Source of the DNA: Malachius bipustulatus
Taxonomy: Eukaryota; Arthropoda; Insecta; Coleoptera; Melyridae
Length of the DNA: 64,000 nucleotides
Direction: 5' to 3'
Assembly: GCA_910589415.1 (NCBI GenBank)
Contig: OU342637.1
Coordinates: forward strand, 29,666,162-29,730,161
Shown here: positions 43,301 to 56,355 of the stretch, in pieces
How positions within the stretch are numbered: position 1 is the stretch's first letter
Layout of the letters: every line of letters starts with the position of its first letter
Made by a program: the position numbers and the translations under genes
The notes under the pieces: model-generated
What the model saw: the letters and a program-made list of their open reading frames with translations, nothing else
What the model was told of the DNA's origin: nothing
Database searches by the model: none

Positions 43301-46145
43301 TTAATTAATTATACAAGGTGTTGAAAGAAAAAGTCGCCGGTACCCCTCAATAAATCCTTAAATTTTCATTTTTACAAAAAAAAAGGGAACTTTACAAGTA
43401 ATGACGACATTGTCTATTTTTTTACAAGACACTTCCTCATTTTTTGTCAACATCCAAAAATGGTTTCTAAAAAAGTTGTAGGGCTAGAATTACCCTCACT
43501 TGCACTTGTACTTCTTGTGACCTTATATACGATCAGCATATTCGCCCTTAAATAATAGATCAACTAAGGATTCAAGTAAGGAATTATTTTTCTAAAGTTG
43601 AGGTGATTTTCCCATGTCAAAAATTGCAGACGTCATATCGCATCCACTGAAAGCATGTAAAAGAGAACATTTCTTGAATTCATCCTTGTTCAAGTTTTCT
43701 AAGAAAAATGTTATTTTTCCCTAAACATTTTTTGACGAAAATTTCCGAGCAATTAATGACACCACTGTTTGGGCGCACAATTGCAATGGTTTTCAGATTG
43801 ACCATCACATAAATTGTATATTTAATTTTGAAACGGAATAAAATTAAAAGAGCGCAGTCAATTAAATTCAAATCGAAAGCCCCCGTAGCGCGATGTAATT
43901 AATGACTTTGTTGCAGTTTTGAATTCTGTCTCTCCATCGACTACCACACAAAATACAAATTTTCCGCTTTAATTTCGTAATCAAATTCTTAATCTATCTC
44001 TCATTAATATGGACTTCTTATCATCCCCTTAGTACCTACGTACCTAAATAGTTGTATAAAACGCCATTTACATTATTTAGAACGAGGAAATAAAAATTGG
44101 TACCTATTAACACACTGTGTAAAGGGGTAAAAAAAGAAAACTATTATCTTAAAGACTCTACTTTGAAGAGTTAAAATACATATTTTGTCAATTATAATAG
44201 ACTACTTTCCATCTTGAGAAACTTTTACAAAAAGGAACTTTCAAGCAATAAACGTTAAGCGCTCTAGTTTTCTTGAAGGATAGTTTTCCGTGGAAAGAAG
44301 AATAAGTTTAATCTATTATTCATTTATTCTCGACAGGAAACAAAAGACAACAAAGCTTCATTGGGCATTCTATTTAAACCTGTGCCTTTTTATCTCGTAG
44401 AGAAGACAATTGCAGTGCACTTTAGTGGCAATAACTGGAGAGTGATTTTCTAGGTGACTATTATTGTTGCAGTAGTAAGGCCGCTTCGGATAATCTACCG
44501 AGCGAAATCTTTATCTGAAGAACATTTCCGCTGGAATAGGAATTACGACTTCCCTTCAGTGAATTTTCCCTTATAATGTTGAAATTATACGGAAAACTGA
44601 GCGCGCGGTTTTTAAGAAGAATGCTAATGAACCGACCCCACTCTCATAGCAGAAGCTAGAGGTCCCTGTATCACTCATTAGATAAGATTTTCATTACAGA
44701 TAAAGAATTGCATCTACCTGAGGGATTTTAACTCATTGACGTCCCAGATAAAAGCAATTCACCTGAGAGAAAGGCAAGAAAATTGCTTAATACATACATA
44801 CATTCTTTCCCGTGTTCTTAAAACTTTGTTTTGCTTGTATGTTTTTTTTTCATTAATAAGTCAAACTAAAAAAGACATTATTGTGGGAGGTCTTTACCAT
44901 AACAACCGCGGAGGATAAGTGTAGACTGTGCACTGTGCGAAACTGCATCATTATATGGCACTAATAGATGGTCGCTACCAGGGCTATATCTCGAAAAACA
45001 GATATCGAAGTGCCGTTTTTACCATTGTCATCAAGAAGTTCGGGAGAATTGATTGAAGAAAAGTTGCCAATGTCTTTAAACAATTTTCCTAACAAAAATA
45101 GATGTATGGAACCGAGGCAGTAAGAGCCTTGAATTAATTTAGTTCATTTATATACAAATTTGATTTGCACCATTCTATTATTATCAAGGATTACAGCAAT
45201 ATCAACATGTGCCACTATTTGAGCTCTATTTTGTTTGACAAGTGGACTGAATCCTGATTTTATTCTAATCCAAGGATTTGCAATCAAACTCCGGAAATAA
45301 AATCAGGATAATACCGTCCTAATTAGTGCGTTATTAGCATGAAGCTGTTATTGGTCTATTTGCTCCAGTGGCATTATAAATTGACATTTCACGATATCCT
45401 TTAAAATAATTGATATGTAGAATATTAATCCAGCATAACGAGCATGTTACTATTGTTATTGCTACTAATAAGTCCCCCCATTAACGAACGAGTAGACAAT
45501 ATTAATTACAAATATCCATTCAGAATTCATGCTGTTTATGGATCGTCTGTGTTATGTGGCACTATACATATGTATTATATTTGGGTGCCGGAATGACTTA
45601 CTACTGTACAGGGACGATGATAGTAACCGCAATAATTAATTGTTAATTATTACTAATTAACCTAATTCCATAGAAAAAATTTTGTTAGTCAGTGAGTTAC
45701 CCCGCCTTCTCTTCCCTTAATTAACAATCCTATTTAAATTTAGAATTTTGTCTTATGCTTTACATAGAAAGAACCATTATGTAAAGTTTTACCTTTTCTG
45801 AGGCTATAGTCTATTTGAAGATAATTAAAGTAATAAATCAGAGGTAATCATTATCGTTCTACTATAGGGTAGCATTACGGAGAAAGTCAAATTCAACAGC
45901 ATTAGAAAAAATAAGAATTTACATTTGGTCCCTACACCCAACGTTCAAATTTCCCTCTCAAGTATATTATGAAAAATTCCTTGTTACCTTAAAAGAGAAA
46001 AAAGAATTGTAATATTAAATTAGGTATGAGGAAATTAATAAATTCTTATAATTTTTTAAAATATGGCTGGCCAGCAATTTTGGAAAAACATTTTTTAATC
46101 AAAGTGATAAAAAAGTAAATACAAAGTAAAAAATAAGAGAAAAAA
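40356..46145. other. Intergenic, no gene recognised
   Basis: AT-rich without supported genes. An imperfect GTGCTAGTGCTAGT repeat lies at 41065-41098, related to the runs at 32.5-32.8 kb. TATACAAGGTGTTGAAAG near 43313-43330 could be an element end, but no partner is visible. Confidence 0.4.
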
Positions 46146-46182
46146 AAATGTCCCTTAGCGAGATTCGAACCACGGTATTAAG
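46146..46182 (-). repeat. tRNA B-box-like remnant
   Basis: The minus strand reads GTGGTTCGAATCTCGC (46160-46175 region), a good Pol III B box, then AAGGGACA and a T run. No A box is found at the proper distance, so this is at best a SINE or tRNA relic. Confidence 0.35.
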
Positions 46183-46544
46183 TGAAAATTCAACGTTTTT
46201 ACCAAAATTTTCCTCTCAAGTTTATAAGAAAAGATTTGCTACCTAAAAAGAGAAGCGATAGAGATTGAACTATTATTTCAAGTAGTGAAAGAGACAGTGC
46301 AAGCGGGACTGGTACAACTAAGAAAGACGCACACCAAGGTAGACGCCAACCCAGCCAGCGGAACAAGGTAGGCTCCTTCATCCACCGACCGCAAGGCCAC
46401 ACACACACACAGCAACCCACACACACCAGACACCAGATGGAAATATGTCTATACAAACAAACCAAACCGAGACACACAGGAAAACAGCACAGACACACAA
46501 GAAACAAATGTCTCCCTTCACGACCTGACAGACATTCCCAAAAT

Positions 46545-47019
46545 AAAAGAAATACTAGCCTTCTTCAAAGATAGGCTAGAAACTCTTACGTCAACCGACA
46601 GCACAGACACAACCGCCAAACGCAAGACGCCCAATGACCTAATGACCTTGAAGAATTTCAACAGCCAAAAAAAAACAAACAAACAGAGATATAACACCAT
46701 AAAAATCAACTTAAATGAGGATGGAAGGTTCACACAAAACCACTTCTCCCCCCTTACAAACACGACACTGGACTCAGAGATGACGGACGCTAACTCAATA
46801 AACTCCCAAACACCAGCCACAACTTCAAAAAAAGCAGAGACAGAAAACAAGAAACAAGACAAAGCTACAGACAAAGAAAAGACTCCACCCATTGTCCTTA
46901 GAGAACCCGAGAAATGGACCTCGATCGCTAAGGAAATGGACAAACAAGACATACACTACTACAAGGCTAGCACGGAAGACGGAATAAACATTATACACAA
47001 ACACTATTACCTACTTTAG
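46545..47019 (+). pseudogene. LINE ORF1, 5' part, frameshifted
   Basis: An open frame with an internal Met at 46642, readable further upstream in the same frame from at least 46545. It is Lys/Thr/Gln-rich and low in complexity, as in the N-terminal part of Jockey-type ORF1 proteins. The frame closes at 47019. The continuation (TYFRKLNRLLE) is found one frame over and then meets a stop at 47042-47044. At least one frameshift and one stop therefore separate it from the zinc-knuckle part. Confidence 0.6.
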
Positions 47020-47071
47020 AAAACTAAATCGACTACTGGAATAACAATACCATACCTACAAACTAAAAAGC

Positions 47072-47770
47072 GAAAGACAACTAAGAGTGGTCATCAGGGG
47101 GGTGCCCCCGCACCTCTCCACGGACGACATCATAGAAGACTTACACAGCAAGGACTACAAACCAATATCAAATTCAAGAATGAAATCCAAAGACGAACGA
47201 GACATACCAATGATCATCGTAGACATTCCACAGGAATATAAATTTATCTACAAAATAACTGATATATGTAGACTGACAGTAAAAACCGAACCTTACAAGA
47301 CAAGACAGACAAACGGACAGTGCCATAGATGCCAAAAATACGGACATGCACAACAGAACTGCAAGGCAGACTACAGATGCCTCAAGTGTGGGGAGGGCCA
47401 CTCCACACACTTGTGCACCAAACCCCGAACCATCGAAACTAAATGTGCTAACTGCACAGGCGCACATCCTTCAAACTACAGAGGGTGCCCCGAGCACCCC
47501 AACAACAGACAAACAGACTCTACACCCAAACCCGAACTAATGACCTACCGTCAAGCACTTATGACCAAACCTTCGACTATACCACAACCAGATAATACAA
47601 AATTCACATTAGAACAAGACGACAAAAAACAAACAAAAACAAACATCGCCCACCACCTTGGCGACCTATTAATACAACACTCAGACCTCAACCAGACTCC
47701 AGAACAATCAAATAGATTCTACGAGACAATACAATCAGTACTAAAAGAAACTCAAAAACTAACTAATTAA
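47072..47770 (+). pseudogene. LINE ORF1, PRE_C2HC and three zinc knuckles
   Basis: Starts in the clear after the stop at 47042-47044 and contains RVVIRGVPPHLSTDDIIEDL. This is the PRE_C2HC domain that precedes zinc knuckles in Jockey, X-element and TART ORF1 proteins. Three knuckles follow: CHRCQKYGHAQQNC, CLKCGEGHSTHLC and CANCTGAHPSNYRGC. The remaining ~80 residues are polar, ending at 47770. The protein would bind element RNA and deliver it to target chromatin. The knuckle-bearing half is intact, although the whole ORF1 is not. Confidence 0.85.
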
Positions 47771-48190
47771 ACGCACAAAAAATTTCGAACTAAAGACAGA
47801 AGCCACGACCACACACCAAACGACAACAAAACATACTAATAACAACGACTACAGAGACACCATCCCATATGATAAACCTCGTGACAAACAAACAATCACC
47901 ACCCTGAACAAATGAAAATTACGTAACCACAGACACACTACAGTTACTCGCCCCGATAAAAAAAAAACCGGGGTAACGCGCACACACACACTCATAGACA
48001 CACTGCACACCTCCCGCAAAAAAAAAAGGGAACACACACACGCCGCAAAAAAAAGGCAACACCCTGGCCACTCCACAAAAAAAAACACACACACACACAC
48101 ACAACAACACAAGATGAAGGAGCAAAGGCCCCAGCGGGCTCGGACTCAACACCAAACCAAGAGGACGCCTGAAAAGAGAAAAAAAAGTTA

Positions 48191-51100
48191 TTATATTACA
48201 CTCCCTGACGCTCTTTTTTTTATATCCTACCGTAGCTTTTTACAAACTGGTTTACAAATACACTTTTTTGCGTTATAAGTACTCCAAATTTGTCCACCTT
48301 CCATAATATTATGGAAATCAGTTTTGAGGGTGACTTTCTTCCCCTGCTGCGGGCTCTTAGTATACCTACCAGTATTTGTCAACAATATGTCGGAATATAA
48401 TATAAGTAGAGTAGCTTGACGTAACATTAACGGATTTTAGTAAAGGGAGTATGAAAATATAATGATTGAATTGTAGGTAGCTCGCCCTGCATTTTGAACG
48501 TCGTCAGGTGTTTATTATTTAAATTATCCTCAATATATCACTTTTATTGCCCCTACGAATTTGCATGATGTCTTTGTTGGAATGGAAGCGCGGACGTGAC
48601 CGTTCGGCTTTATCGCGGGAAGGAGGATTTTAAATTTCCTATTTATATGCCATATTTACTATATATAGAGGCCAAATTGTCTTATATATACTCGTAAATA
48701 GCTATTGCCGTAATAATCCATTATTCTTGTTTTTCATTAAACGACCCACAAAGACTTTTTGTTGAAATTAAGTTCATCACACTGAAAAAGCGCAATGTTC
48801 CCCGCAAGAAGGAAGAAGGAAGACGAACTAACAGACCGGGGTATATATAGGGACTTCTTTTTCGTAAGACGTACGCTGAATACTTATGAAAACGCCACCT
48901 AGAGGTAAATTTAACTTCGGGGAAATATTTCGACGTTCAGTCAGTGAGGCAAAAACTTGCGGCGGTTCTGTTGTGATTATATAAAATTAAAATTTGTATG
49001 ATTAAAGACCTACTAATTTCTCATCATGTTTAAATCATTTTTATCTAATTTACTTTTTTGTCTCGTTTAAAACGATTATTTGATGTATCGGGAGATCAAA
49101 TCATTCAAATCACATCACCTTTGGAGGATGAGACATACATAATGCAATAAAGTAAGTATTGATTCCTTCAAGCTGTAATAGTCTTATAGATACACCGCTA
49201 AATTTTAAATTAGCTTCTGATCTGATACTTTGCACCCAATCAGGATACGAAACCATTATTGATCGTTATTAAAGCGAATAAGTGCCTGAAATATTACAAA
49301 ACATTGGTCCTATAACGTTCAATTCCCCCCCAAGGGGGGGGGGGGGGGATGGTAAAGAACGCTATTCAGCAGCCAGATAGCTCAACATTGAAATTAACGA
49401 TTACTTTGACAATGCACACACATTACAGATGAACAATTTGAAAACTTGCCTAAAATGTAATACCTACTCAACTATGACTTTCGGCGCTTACGAGATTTTC
49501 ATCACCGACAATAATATTGAGATAATAGTAAAATAGCAATAATGAAAAGCAAATATAATAAAAACATTTAATGAAAAATAATGAATTATACTTACCTCGC
49601 TGAATGGGTGGCGAAGTGTTTATCTGCTATGCATTCTGGTAATTTTTATCTCATCATATACTACCTGAGCTCTTAAAGCTTCCTGTACCGCGATCAGAAG
49701 TAAACGGTAGCCGAACGGGGCCGATAGATAGCAATTTTCGACCGAGTAGTACCGCCGACGTCGCGTAATGCAGCCGACACTGTACAGAGTGTTCTACAAA
49801 ATCATTATACAGTGGAATCAAAACGATCGTTACAAAAATTATTAATTAAATGGTAACAACCTGGAACGGTTACTGGAAGTGTTAAAGGAATACAGTCCTT
49901 CGAATCAAATATATCCTGGATCGATAGCATATCGATCTGCAGAAAAAAGTCTCCTGATCGTTTGAGCTTGCTTGCCAATCTGTAGAGGGGAGGGGGGGAT
50001 TGTCGCAGGAATTAATTTTTTTATGATATTTCAAAACTTCAAGAGCATCTTGGTTTCTTAAATTTTAATCTAAAAGTAGACAACGTTATTTAAAGGAGAA
50101 AAAGAAAAAAAGTGCTTTAATTATTTAAAAATAATTAAAATTTCCCAATTCATCAAGTAATTAAGACTGTCATTTAAGACTGTCAACATGAGCATGTAAT
50201 AAGAAACCTTAAGAATCGGTGTAGAGGAAGGTAAGGATCTTAAAAATTATATGTCAATATAGACTTCTCTTGAGATTAAATTTTTAGGGCGGATATCACC
50301 AGGGCTTGGTCTCTTAATTAAAGCGTCCCCAAGGTGTGCGAGTTTTCTTCTTTTATTTACTTAAAAACGCATAAATTAGTTTTTTGGTGCGTTGTAATTT
50401 CCATGAAAAAACTAATAAATCATCAAAACGAAAGATATTTTTAATGAACGTGAGTCTTTTTTATTTGGCGCCTGGCTTTTTTCATCTTCTGATATTTCAC
50501 CTGTCAAAACTGTTGATTTATAAAAAAAATGTGATTCTAATAAAAATTTCTAATAATTTTTTTCAGTCTGTAATTTACATTACAATAACAACGGTAACTT
50601 TAAAATGAAATTACTTCTTCTCCTACCTAGTCTCATGTTCTGACTCAACTGGCTTTACTTATTGTCACTCTCAGCACTCTAAACGTACAGTACTTAACAC
50701 ACCTGGTAACTTCGTTCTAATTCGCTTTATAATTTTACTGCCTTTGATGACATTAAAAAAACTATACTCCACTGTTGACATTCCCGAACGTCAAGAGTCC
50801 CTTTGGAGAATAAATATTTCTTCAGAGTTGTTATTAGCGAAATTTGTAAGTTTATGCTCGATTTCAGTTTCAGGCCTAAAATGAGGGTGTATGATTCTCT
50901 TAATGGGAAACCAATCTGGTTGGTGTTAATTAGAAATTGTTAATAGGTCGGTTTGTAAGACAGAAAAGCCTGTTCGAAACAAGTCTGGACGAAGGACCAG
51001 GGTACAGGATACACCGCGAGATAACAGACAGGATTAATAATTATTATGGCTTAATTATTGTGTTCTCGCTGTTTACTTTCGTACCACTGGACGAACCACT

Positions 51101-52350
51101 GTAACCTGTGTGGGGGATGCGGAAGTCTTCAAATAATAAATAATGCGGTTTGTGCGGAGGAGGGCAGGGTACTGCTTGTACCACAGCCACGAATTGCGAT
51201 CGGACTTTTTAATAGGACGCGATAATGACGACCTTTAATGCGGAAGTCGCGACGTTTATCCACAGCAACTGAGGAATGGTGCTGGGTCTGCTCACCATGC
51301 ACTGTCGTTGACGCTGCTCACGGGACTTTGGCTGCGACTACTCCTGGTTCTGGTGGTGAATATTTGAAAGGTTCGTTTTTCACCCCTCGCGTTAAGCACA
51401 TCCTCTTACCGTAAATCTTAAGGGATGGGCAGCAAGGGTCGTGCAAGTAAAGGATAAATTCCGTAAGTAAACAATGAATAAAAATATGCATCTAGATGGC
51501 GAAACAGAGGGGAAGTCAAGAAAGTAAGAATGCAAATTTTTTACGAATTTAAATTTTGGATGAGTTGGAATTATTTTGTCGAGTAGCAGATTTCGCAAAA
51601 AAGACACATAACTTATTTATTACTCCTCCTCATATGATGCCTGTTATTTTCTGATGACTTAAAGCTGGGCATAAATTTTCCAAGAGGGAATAAACAGTTT
51701 ATGTGCTTTGCCTGTAGTATATTATTACTCATAAACGCGAGTCGTTCTGAGCTATGATACTTACCTACATGATATCCTAGATGAGGAATATGAAATATAA
51801 TAAAACCGGAGCCCTTCACAGTATGGTGCTTGTTGCACGTCATCTCCAGAATACATGCAAATATAATGAAACTCCACTCAAAAAATTGCGTTTAAGTCTT
51901 TCCATTCTTATGAAACTTGCACTCGCATTGTGCAGCCGGGCTGTATGTGTACCTACTGCTTTTTACAATATTGTCGTGCGAATGCAGGAGTTTCTTTATA
52001 TTATGCTTTCTCCTGCAGGCACTATTTCATCGTATTACTTTAGAAACTACCCATGTAGGTATGTTATATTTTTATGCAGCTCTCTGAAAAATATGGAGAC
52101 TATATAACTTTTCTCTGAACAGCTTCGCACGTCAAGCTCATTTTAATTTTATCCAAGCAGCTGGCGACAATCTAAAGCGATCTCGTAGTAAGAGAATCAG
52201 AAAATATTCATGTACTACATCATTCATGTGGAAGAAAAGTTTCCTCGATTTTGAATAAATCGAAATCGCGGATAGAGGGAGGAGTTATTGCAAACATTTC
52301 AGATTTCGTTGATGAGATTGTATTATGCATTTGTGGAGAAGTGTTTCTAA
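48191..52350. other. Intergenic, no gene; CpG-richer blocks and a poly(C)/poly(G) tract
   Basis: Mostly AT-rich. Blocks at 48780-48960, 49680-49790 and 51060-51360 are richer in CpG and could be promoters or first exons, but no coding frame supports this. At 49326-49349 a run of C is followed by a long run of G, able to form a hairpin or quadruplex. Confidence 0.35.
48838..48850 (+). promoter_or_regulatory. Candidate TATA box
   Basis: GGGGTATATATAGGG is a strong TATA match in a CpG-richer block. A TCAGTCAGT initiator-like site lies ~95 bp downstream, too far for the same promoter, so two alternative starts or chance are possible. No exon is identified downstream. Confidence 0.25.
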
Positions 52351-53056
52351 CTCGGGTGAAGTTAACAACGGGAGTGGTTAAGCATCCGGTTAAACATACA
52401 TAAGCTGCTATTATTTCTTGAACGACAATGAAATGCCACTTCATGAAGTCATGTGAGGATATTTGCACGTAACAACAAAAAATCTTAGCAACGTATAATG
52501 GGCAGTTCTTGTAGTCGAAGACCATTTTTACAGGTGGAAACCTGAACTTCCAAAATTCATGGCGGCCGTTCTGGGCTCAGACAAAAAAAGACGACGGGGC
52601 GACAGGTTTGATCTTTCCCCGTCGTTTCGAAAAATAAAAACCGCAGCAACGCATCAAGGGCAGTTTTTATAGCCGAAAATCGAAAATTTACAACACCTGA
52701 ATATCCTGAAAATATCCTGAAAACCCTTGTCGGGGTTTCTATTTTTTCACACGATGGACAAAGGTCAACCCTGTCGTTGTGAAAACTCGTCTTGTCAGGG
52801 CCCAGAACGGCCGCTATAAATTTTTGAAGTCCAGATTTCCAGTTGTAAATATGATCTTTGAACTACAAGACTGCCCATTATACGTTGCTAAAATTTTTTT
52901 GTTTTTACGTGCAAATTTCCTCACATGACTTCACGAAGTGGCATTTCATTGTCGTTCAAAAAATAATAGCAGATTAGGTAATTAAATTATCATCATACCG
53001 TAGCCGGATGTTTAGCCACTCCCGCTGCTAACTTTTTGTTGTCAACTTCACCCGAG
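52351..53056. mobile_element. Foldback element with ~250 bp arms
   Basis: The left arm (52351-~52590) begins CTCGGGTGAAGTTAACAA. The right arm (~52795-53056) ends with the complement, TTGTCAACTTCACCCGAG. The arms share long blocks, including GAACGACAATGAAATGCCAC, CAACGTATAATGGGCAGT and CGGCCGTTCTGGGC. The ~200 bp loop has two small hairpins of its own (around GACGGGGCGACAGG and CCTTGTCGGGG). No coding capacity or clear target duplication is seen. Confidence 0.75.
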
Positions 53057-53539
53057 TGTGATTCTACTCATTCTGTAGGATGTCGGTAATCTAGGCGCCT
53101 AAAAAGCCCTTAACAACGAGGTCAGTATAAATAAGATTTTAAACTCGTTTCAAATTAGCTTATTATTATCATCACAGATAATCTCGCTGCTCCAGTTTAC
53201 ATTCAAAACGGGAGTATTATGAAAAAATACCGTTTTGATACTTTTAATTAACTTTGATTAAAAATAAATTCTCCAAGTATATAGCATAAAGCCATCCTGC
53301 CTAATAAAGTCTCTCCCTTTTTTGGTCTCTCCCTAGTCCTTACCTTATCCCATTCTTTTTTTTTTCTTTTCGCACCAATGTACAACATCCAAAAACAACT
53401 CTAGACGACATCTAGAGGAGCTTCAGGGTGTGTTGATGGATGGAACTCCACATACGAGAGTACTTCGATTTTTGGTCCGGTCTGTGTCTTAGAGACACCT
53501 AGTTGTATTTTTTTTATTTATTGAGAAATCCCAATTTTT

Positions 53540-53885
53540 TACAGCTGCAGTGGTAAGATCAGTAACATGATTCATCCACAAAAGCCTTCACTAAGAGTCA
53601 GTTCAAGGGTCAAAGACGCACGTCAGTGTTTTGAAAGCTTTGAATTGAACCAAGTTAGCAGAACCGCAATCTGCAATAGCACTTAAGTCAGAATTGATAC
53701 CTGCCCACTCTATGTTTTCTCATGCACTTGGCAGCTTTCGGGAATGCAAATTCCGTATGGAGAGTACTGTCGTCGGCGAAATTATGAATCTGGTTTGATG
53801 TTAAACTGAGCAGGCCATTTATAAAAGAGGAATAGAGTGGGTGATAAAATCGAGCTCTGGGGCACTCCTGAATTGGTGGCATTAC
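53540..53885 (-). pseudogene. Decayed LINE reverse transcriptase with FADD box
   Basis: Minus strand. A GVPQSSILSPTLF segment near 53860-53825 is followed, after a frameshift, by FINGLLSLTSNQIHNFADDS. This holds the catalytic Asp pair of the RT palm. LSAIADCGSANLVQFKAFKT follows in the region 53690-53630. The order fits CR1/Jockey-type LINE RT. Several frame changes make it non-functional. Confidence 0.75.
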
Positions 53886-55986
53886 TGGAGTTAGATGATA
53901 ATCTGTCTACAACGACTGTAAGCTTCTATTGTAAAGGAAGCTGGAGGAGTGGTGATTTTTCAAATGAAGTGAGTGAAGTGCCACTTTACCTATTTCTAAT
54001 TAATTTCTCTTATTGGTAATATATATTTTTTGTAATTGTTAACAAATAAAAAATGAGCTGTCATTGTTATTGAACTGCTTGAGCTACAGCTACTCCATTG
54101 AACTGTAAATTTACACTTTCTTCTTATTTTTCTTCCTCTACTCTTGGTAGACGAGTTTCCTGCTTGGCTTTGCTAGTTTCCTTGGCATCGCTCTGGGCAA
54201 CTCAGCCAATTCACTGTAGATACAGAAGTAGTTTGAACTGTAAATTATGAAAAAGAATAACACAGAGGCAGCTCTTTTTTTTGCATTTTTGGCAAGGTCC
54301 GGTTTGACCAGGTTCGGCGTGTTCGATTTTTTTGATGATTGAAAAAAATTTGCCCTTGCAGAAAAATCGACCAGACAGGAGTTTATCGAAAAATTCGAGC
54401 TGGCCGGATCTTGTAAAAGAGGAGATCTTGCACGAATTTTTTTTTCGAGCTGACCTTTTTCATAGTGTATTATTATTGTCCTGTGTGAAATCTGAACTGG
54501 AGATCCAGATCCTCATTCCAACTTTTCAAAAGATGAACTTCAGAGATGACTTAGATGAGTCATCAAATCGGCAGTTGATCGTTTACGTCGAAAACATTTC
54601 TGATGATCACTCTGATGATGAGTTCCATCTTGTGTCAGGTGAGAGAGAATTTCTGAGTTGATGACCTACTCCAACTCCTTATAGGGGGAAGAGAGCAAAT
54701 GGTTGAGTTTTTTCCCTTCATTTGGAACGGCTTGTGTACGGGCAGATTCCCATGACCGAGGAAAACATCAGACTGGTAGAACATTATAGGTGTCAGTTGT
54801 GGGGCGCATTTTTTGAAGATAATAAATTCAAAACATAATTAGGACAAATAGAACTTAATTGATAAAATAATTATTCAAATAATTTCCCATGCCCATTGTT
54901 CTTAAAAATTATGGAGGAATTTATCCTTCGGATATTTTTTATCTGCGTTATGTGCCTTGTACTTGTGATTGTAAATTATGCAATTGTGGCTCGATCGCTT
55001 TCAAATATCTCCTCGTGTATTATGTACGTCGTGAATTAACAAGGCGATATGGCGATATTCTTCATGTTTTTGCGTTGCTTCGTTTTCTTCTGCTTTGTTT
55101 ACTGGATATGTATGTCACGTTTTATCAGTATCAGAGGTCGTGAAAGCAGGCGAGCAATCATTATTGTAATTTATGTTCTGCTGTTTTTTTACTAAGTACA
55201 TACATATATTTTAGTATAGGATATGATGTACATTTATCATATATATTTCCGTCACAGGCGCCGTCTTACTGGAACCAACAGGTTTTCATGAGTCATGACT
55301 CAAATGAAAGAGTGGTACTATAATAATAAAATAACAGCCGTTGCAGGTGAAATAATGAACTCGACTTACTTAAGTTATTAAAAAAACGAGTGTATACCTT
55401 TTTTATTTTTTATTAAAAAAATTTTGTTGCAATGTCTACTTTAATGAGTCGACTTGGACCCTTATTGCAGGTAGGTACTTTCAGCAGTAAGTTGATTAAA
55501 CTATTCGGAAAGATTTTTTGAATTTTATTTTCGGTGATGGTTCTTTCATTATCAGCAAAGCTAAAAATAAAATATACCTACCTCCAATTTTTAGGTAATT
55601 TATGATCAATTTTTCTGACAATTTTTTTCTATCGGGTTTTTCATTTAAGTAGGTACTTTTTTGTATCCTCATGGTAAATTTACATGTCAAACCACTTTTT
55701 AGGCAAATTCATTTTGACGACTTTTCATAGCTGGTCACTTGGTCGTATCTCGTTCACCCAAATCTTATACTTTCATGAAAAACCTGGTCCTGAAAATAAT
55801 ATAATGAGGCGGAGCTCCATCGTGCTGATGACGTCGTCGTTTGTTAAACGCTTCAAAGTTTTTTTTTTATTAGAAGCGAGTTCATCTCCCCCAATATGTG
55901 GGGTAGACCTCTGATTGAATGAATTAGTAAATAATTATCCTATTTTTCAGTTTCTACTCCATGAGTTAAGATAGCTCCACTATTTA
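53886..55986. other. Intergenic; one possible exon
   Basis: AT-rich. Apart from the possible exon at 54533-54638 no coding feature is supported. An open frame at 54889-55143 has several cysteines (PCTCDCKLCNC) but no recognised fold. Confidence 0.35.
54533..54638 (+). other. Possible first coding exon with consensus splice donor
   Basis: An ATG at 54533 opens an acidic frame (MNFRDDLDESSNRQLIVYVE...). It runs into CAG|GTGAGAG, a near-perfect 5' splice site at 54639-54640. The composition is more protein-like than its surroundings. No partner exon is identified in the window, so this is a weak proposal. Confidence 0.25.
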
Positions 55987-56355
55987 GGAGGGCTAGAAAG
56001 TCTGGCAACGGTCCAATAGCTTTCGTAGTCGCGGTTTAAATTTAGTAGTTTTTGAGTTATAAACAAGTGAAAATCGCAGTTTATCATTCTGAAAGCAGTG
56101 TAAATCGGCAACGCCTCGAAATATCGGAAAATGACTTTCATGTCTCTATGACAGAGTGTCCTATTTAGAAAAAAAGGAGCCAAGGAACACCCTATATAAT
56201 TTTTTTCTATATTTATTTACCCTTATTATATTACCCTATATAATCAGTAAAAAGTAAATTAAATTACTTAAGTACAAAATTGACCTCTTTTTGCATTTTT
56301 TTAACTCAAAACTGAAATATTTATTGAACCGTTGGCAGACTTTCTAACTAGCCTG
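55987..56355. mobile_element. TA-flanked MITE related to the foldback family
   Basis: The left end GGAGGGCTAGAAAGTCTGGC and the complement of the right end CAGGCTAGTTAGAAAGTCTG align with a short gap. TA lies outside both. The interior at 56055-56145 resembles the foldback arm near 2615-2710 (GAGTTATAAACAA, TGAAAATCGCA, ATATCGGAAAA). Confidence 0.65.

Larger units (their letters stand above)
46250..48190 (+). mobile_element. Jockey-type LINE with ORF1 only, A/C-rich sense strand
   Basis: A compositional island with a plus strand very poor in T and rich in A and C (for example CACACACACACACACA runs at 46398-46428 and 48078-48102). It contains a broken ORF1 (to 47770) and ~420 bp of A/C-rich 3' sequence ending near an A-run (48178-48187). 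No endonuclease or reverse transcriptase follows. The boundaries are estimated from the composition change. An A/C-rich sense strand with a Gag-only coding capacity recalls the Drosophila telomeric element HeT-A, but a simple deleted LINE is also possible. Confidence 0.6.

Noticed and set aside
46199..46952. Minus-strand Cys/Val/Leu-rich open frames resembling membrane proteins
   Set aside because: They come from reading the A/C-rich LINE strand backwards (G/T-rich). The plus strand has the PRE_C2HC and knuckle motifs.
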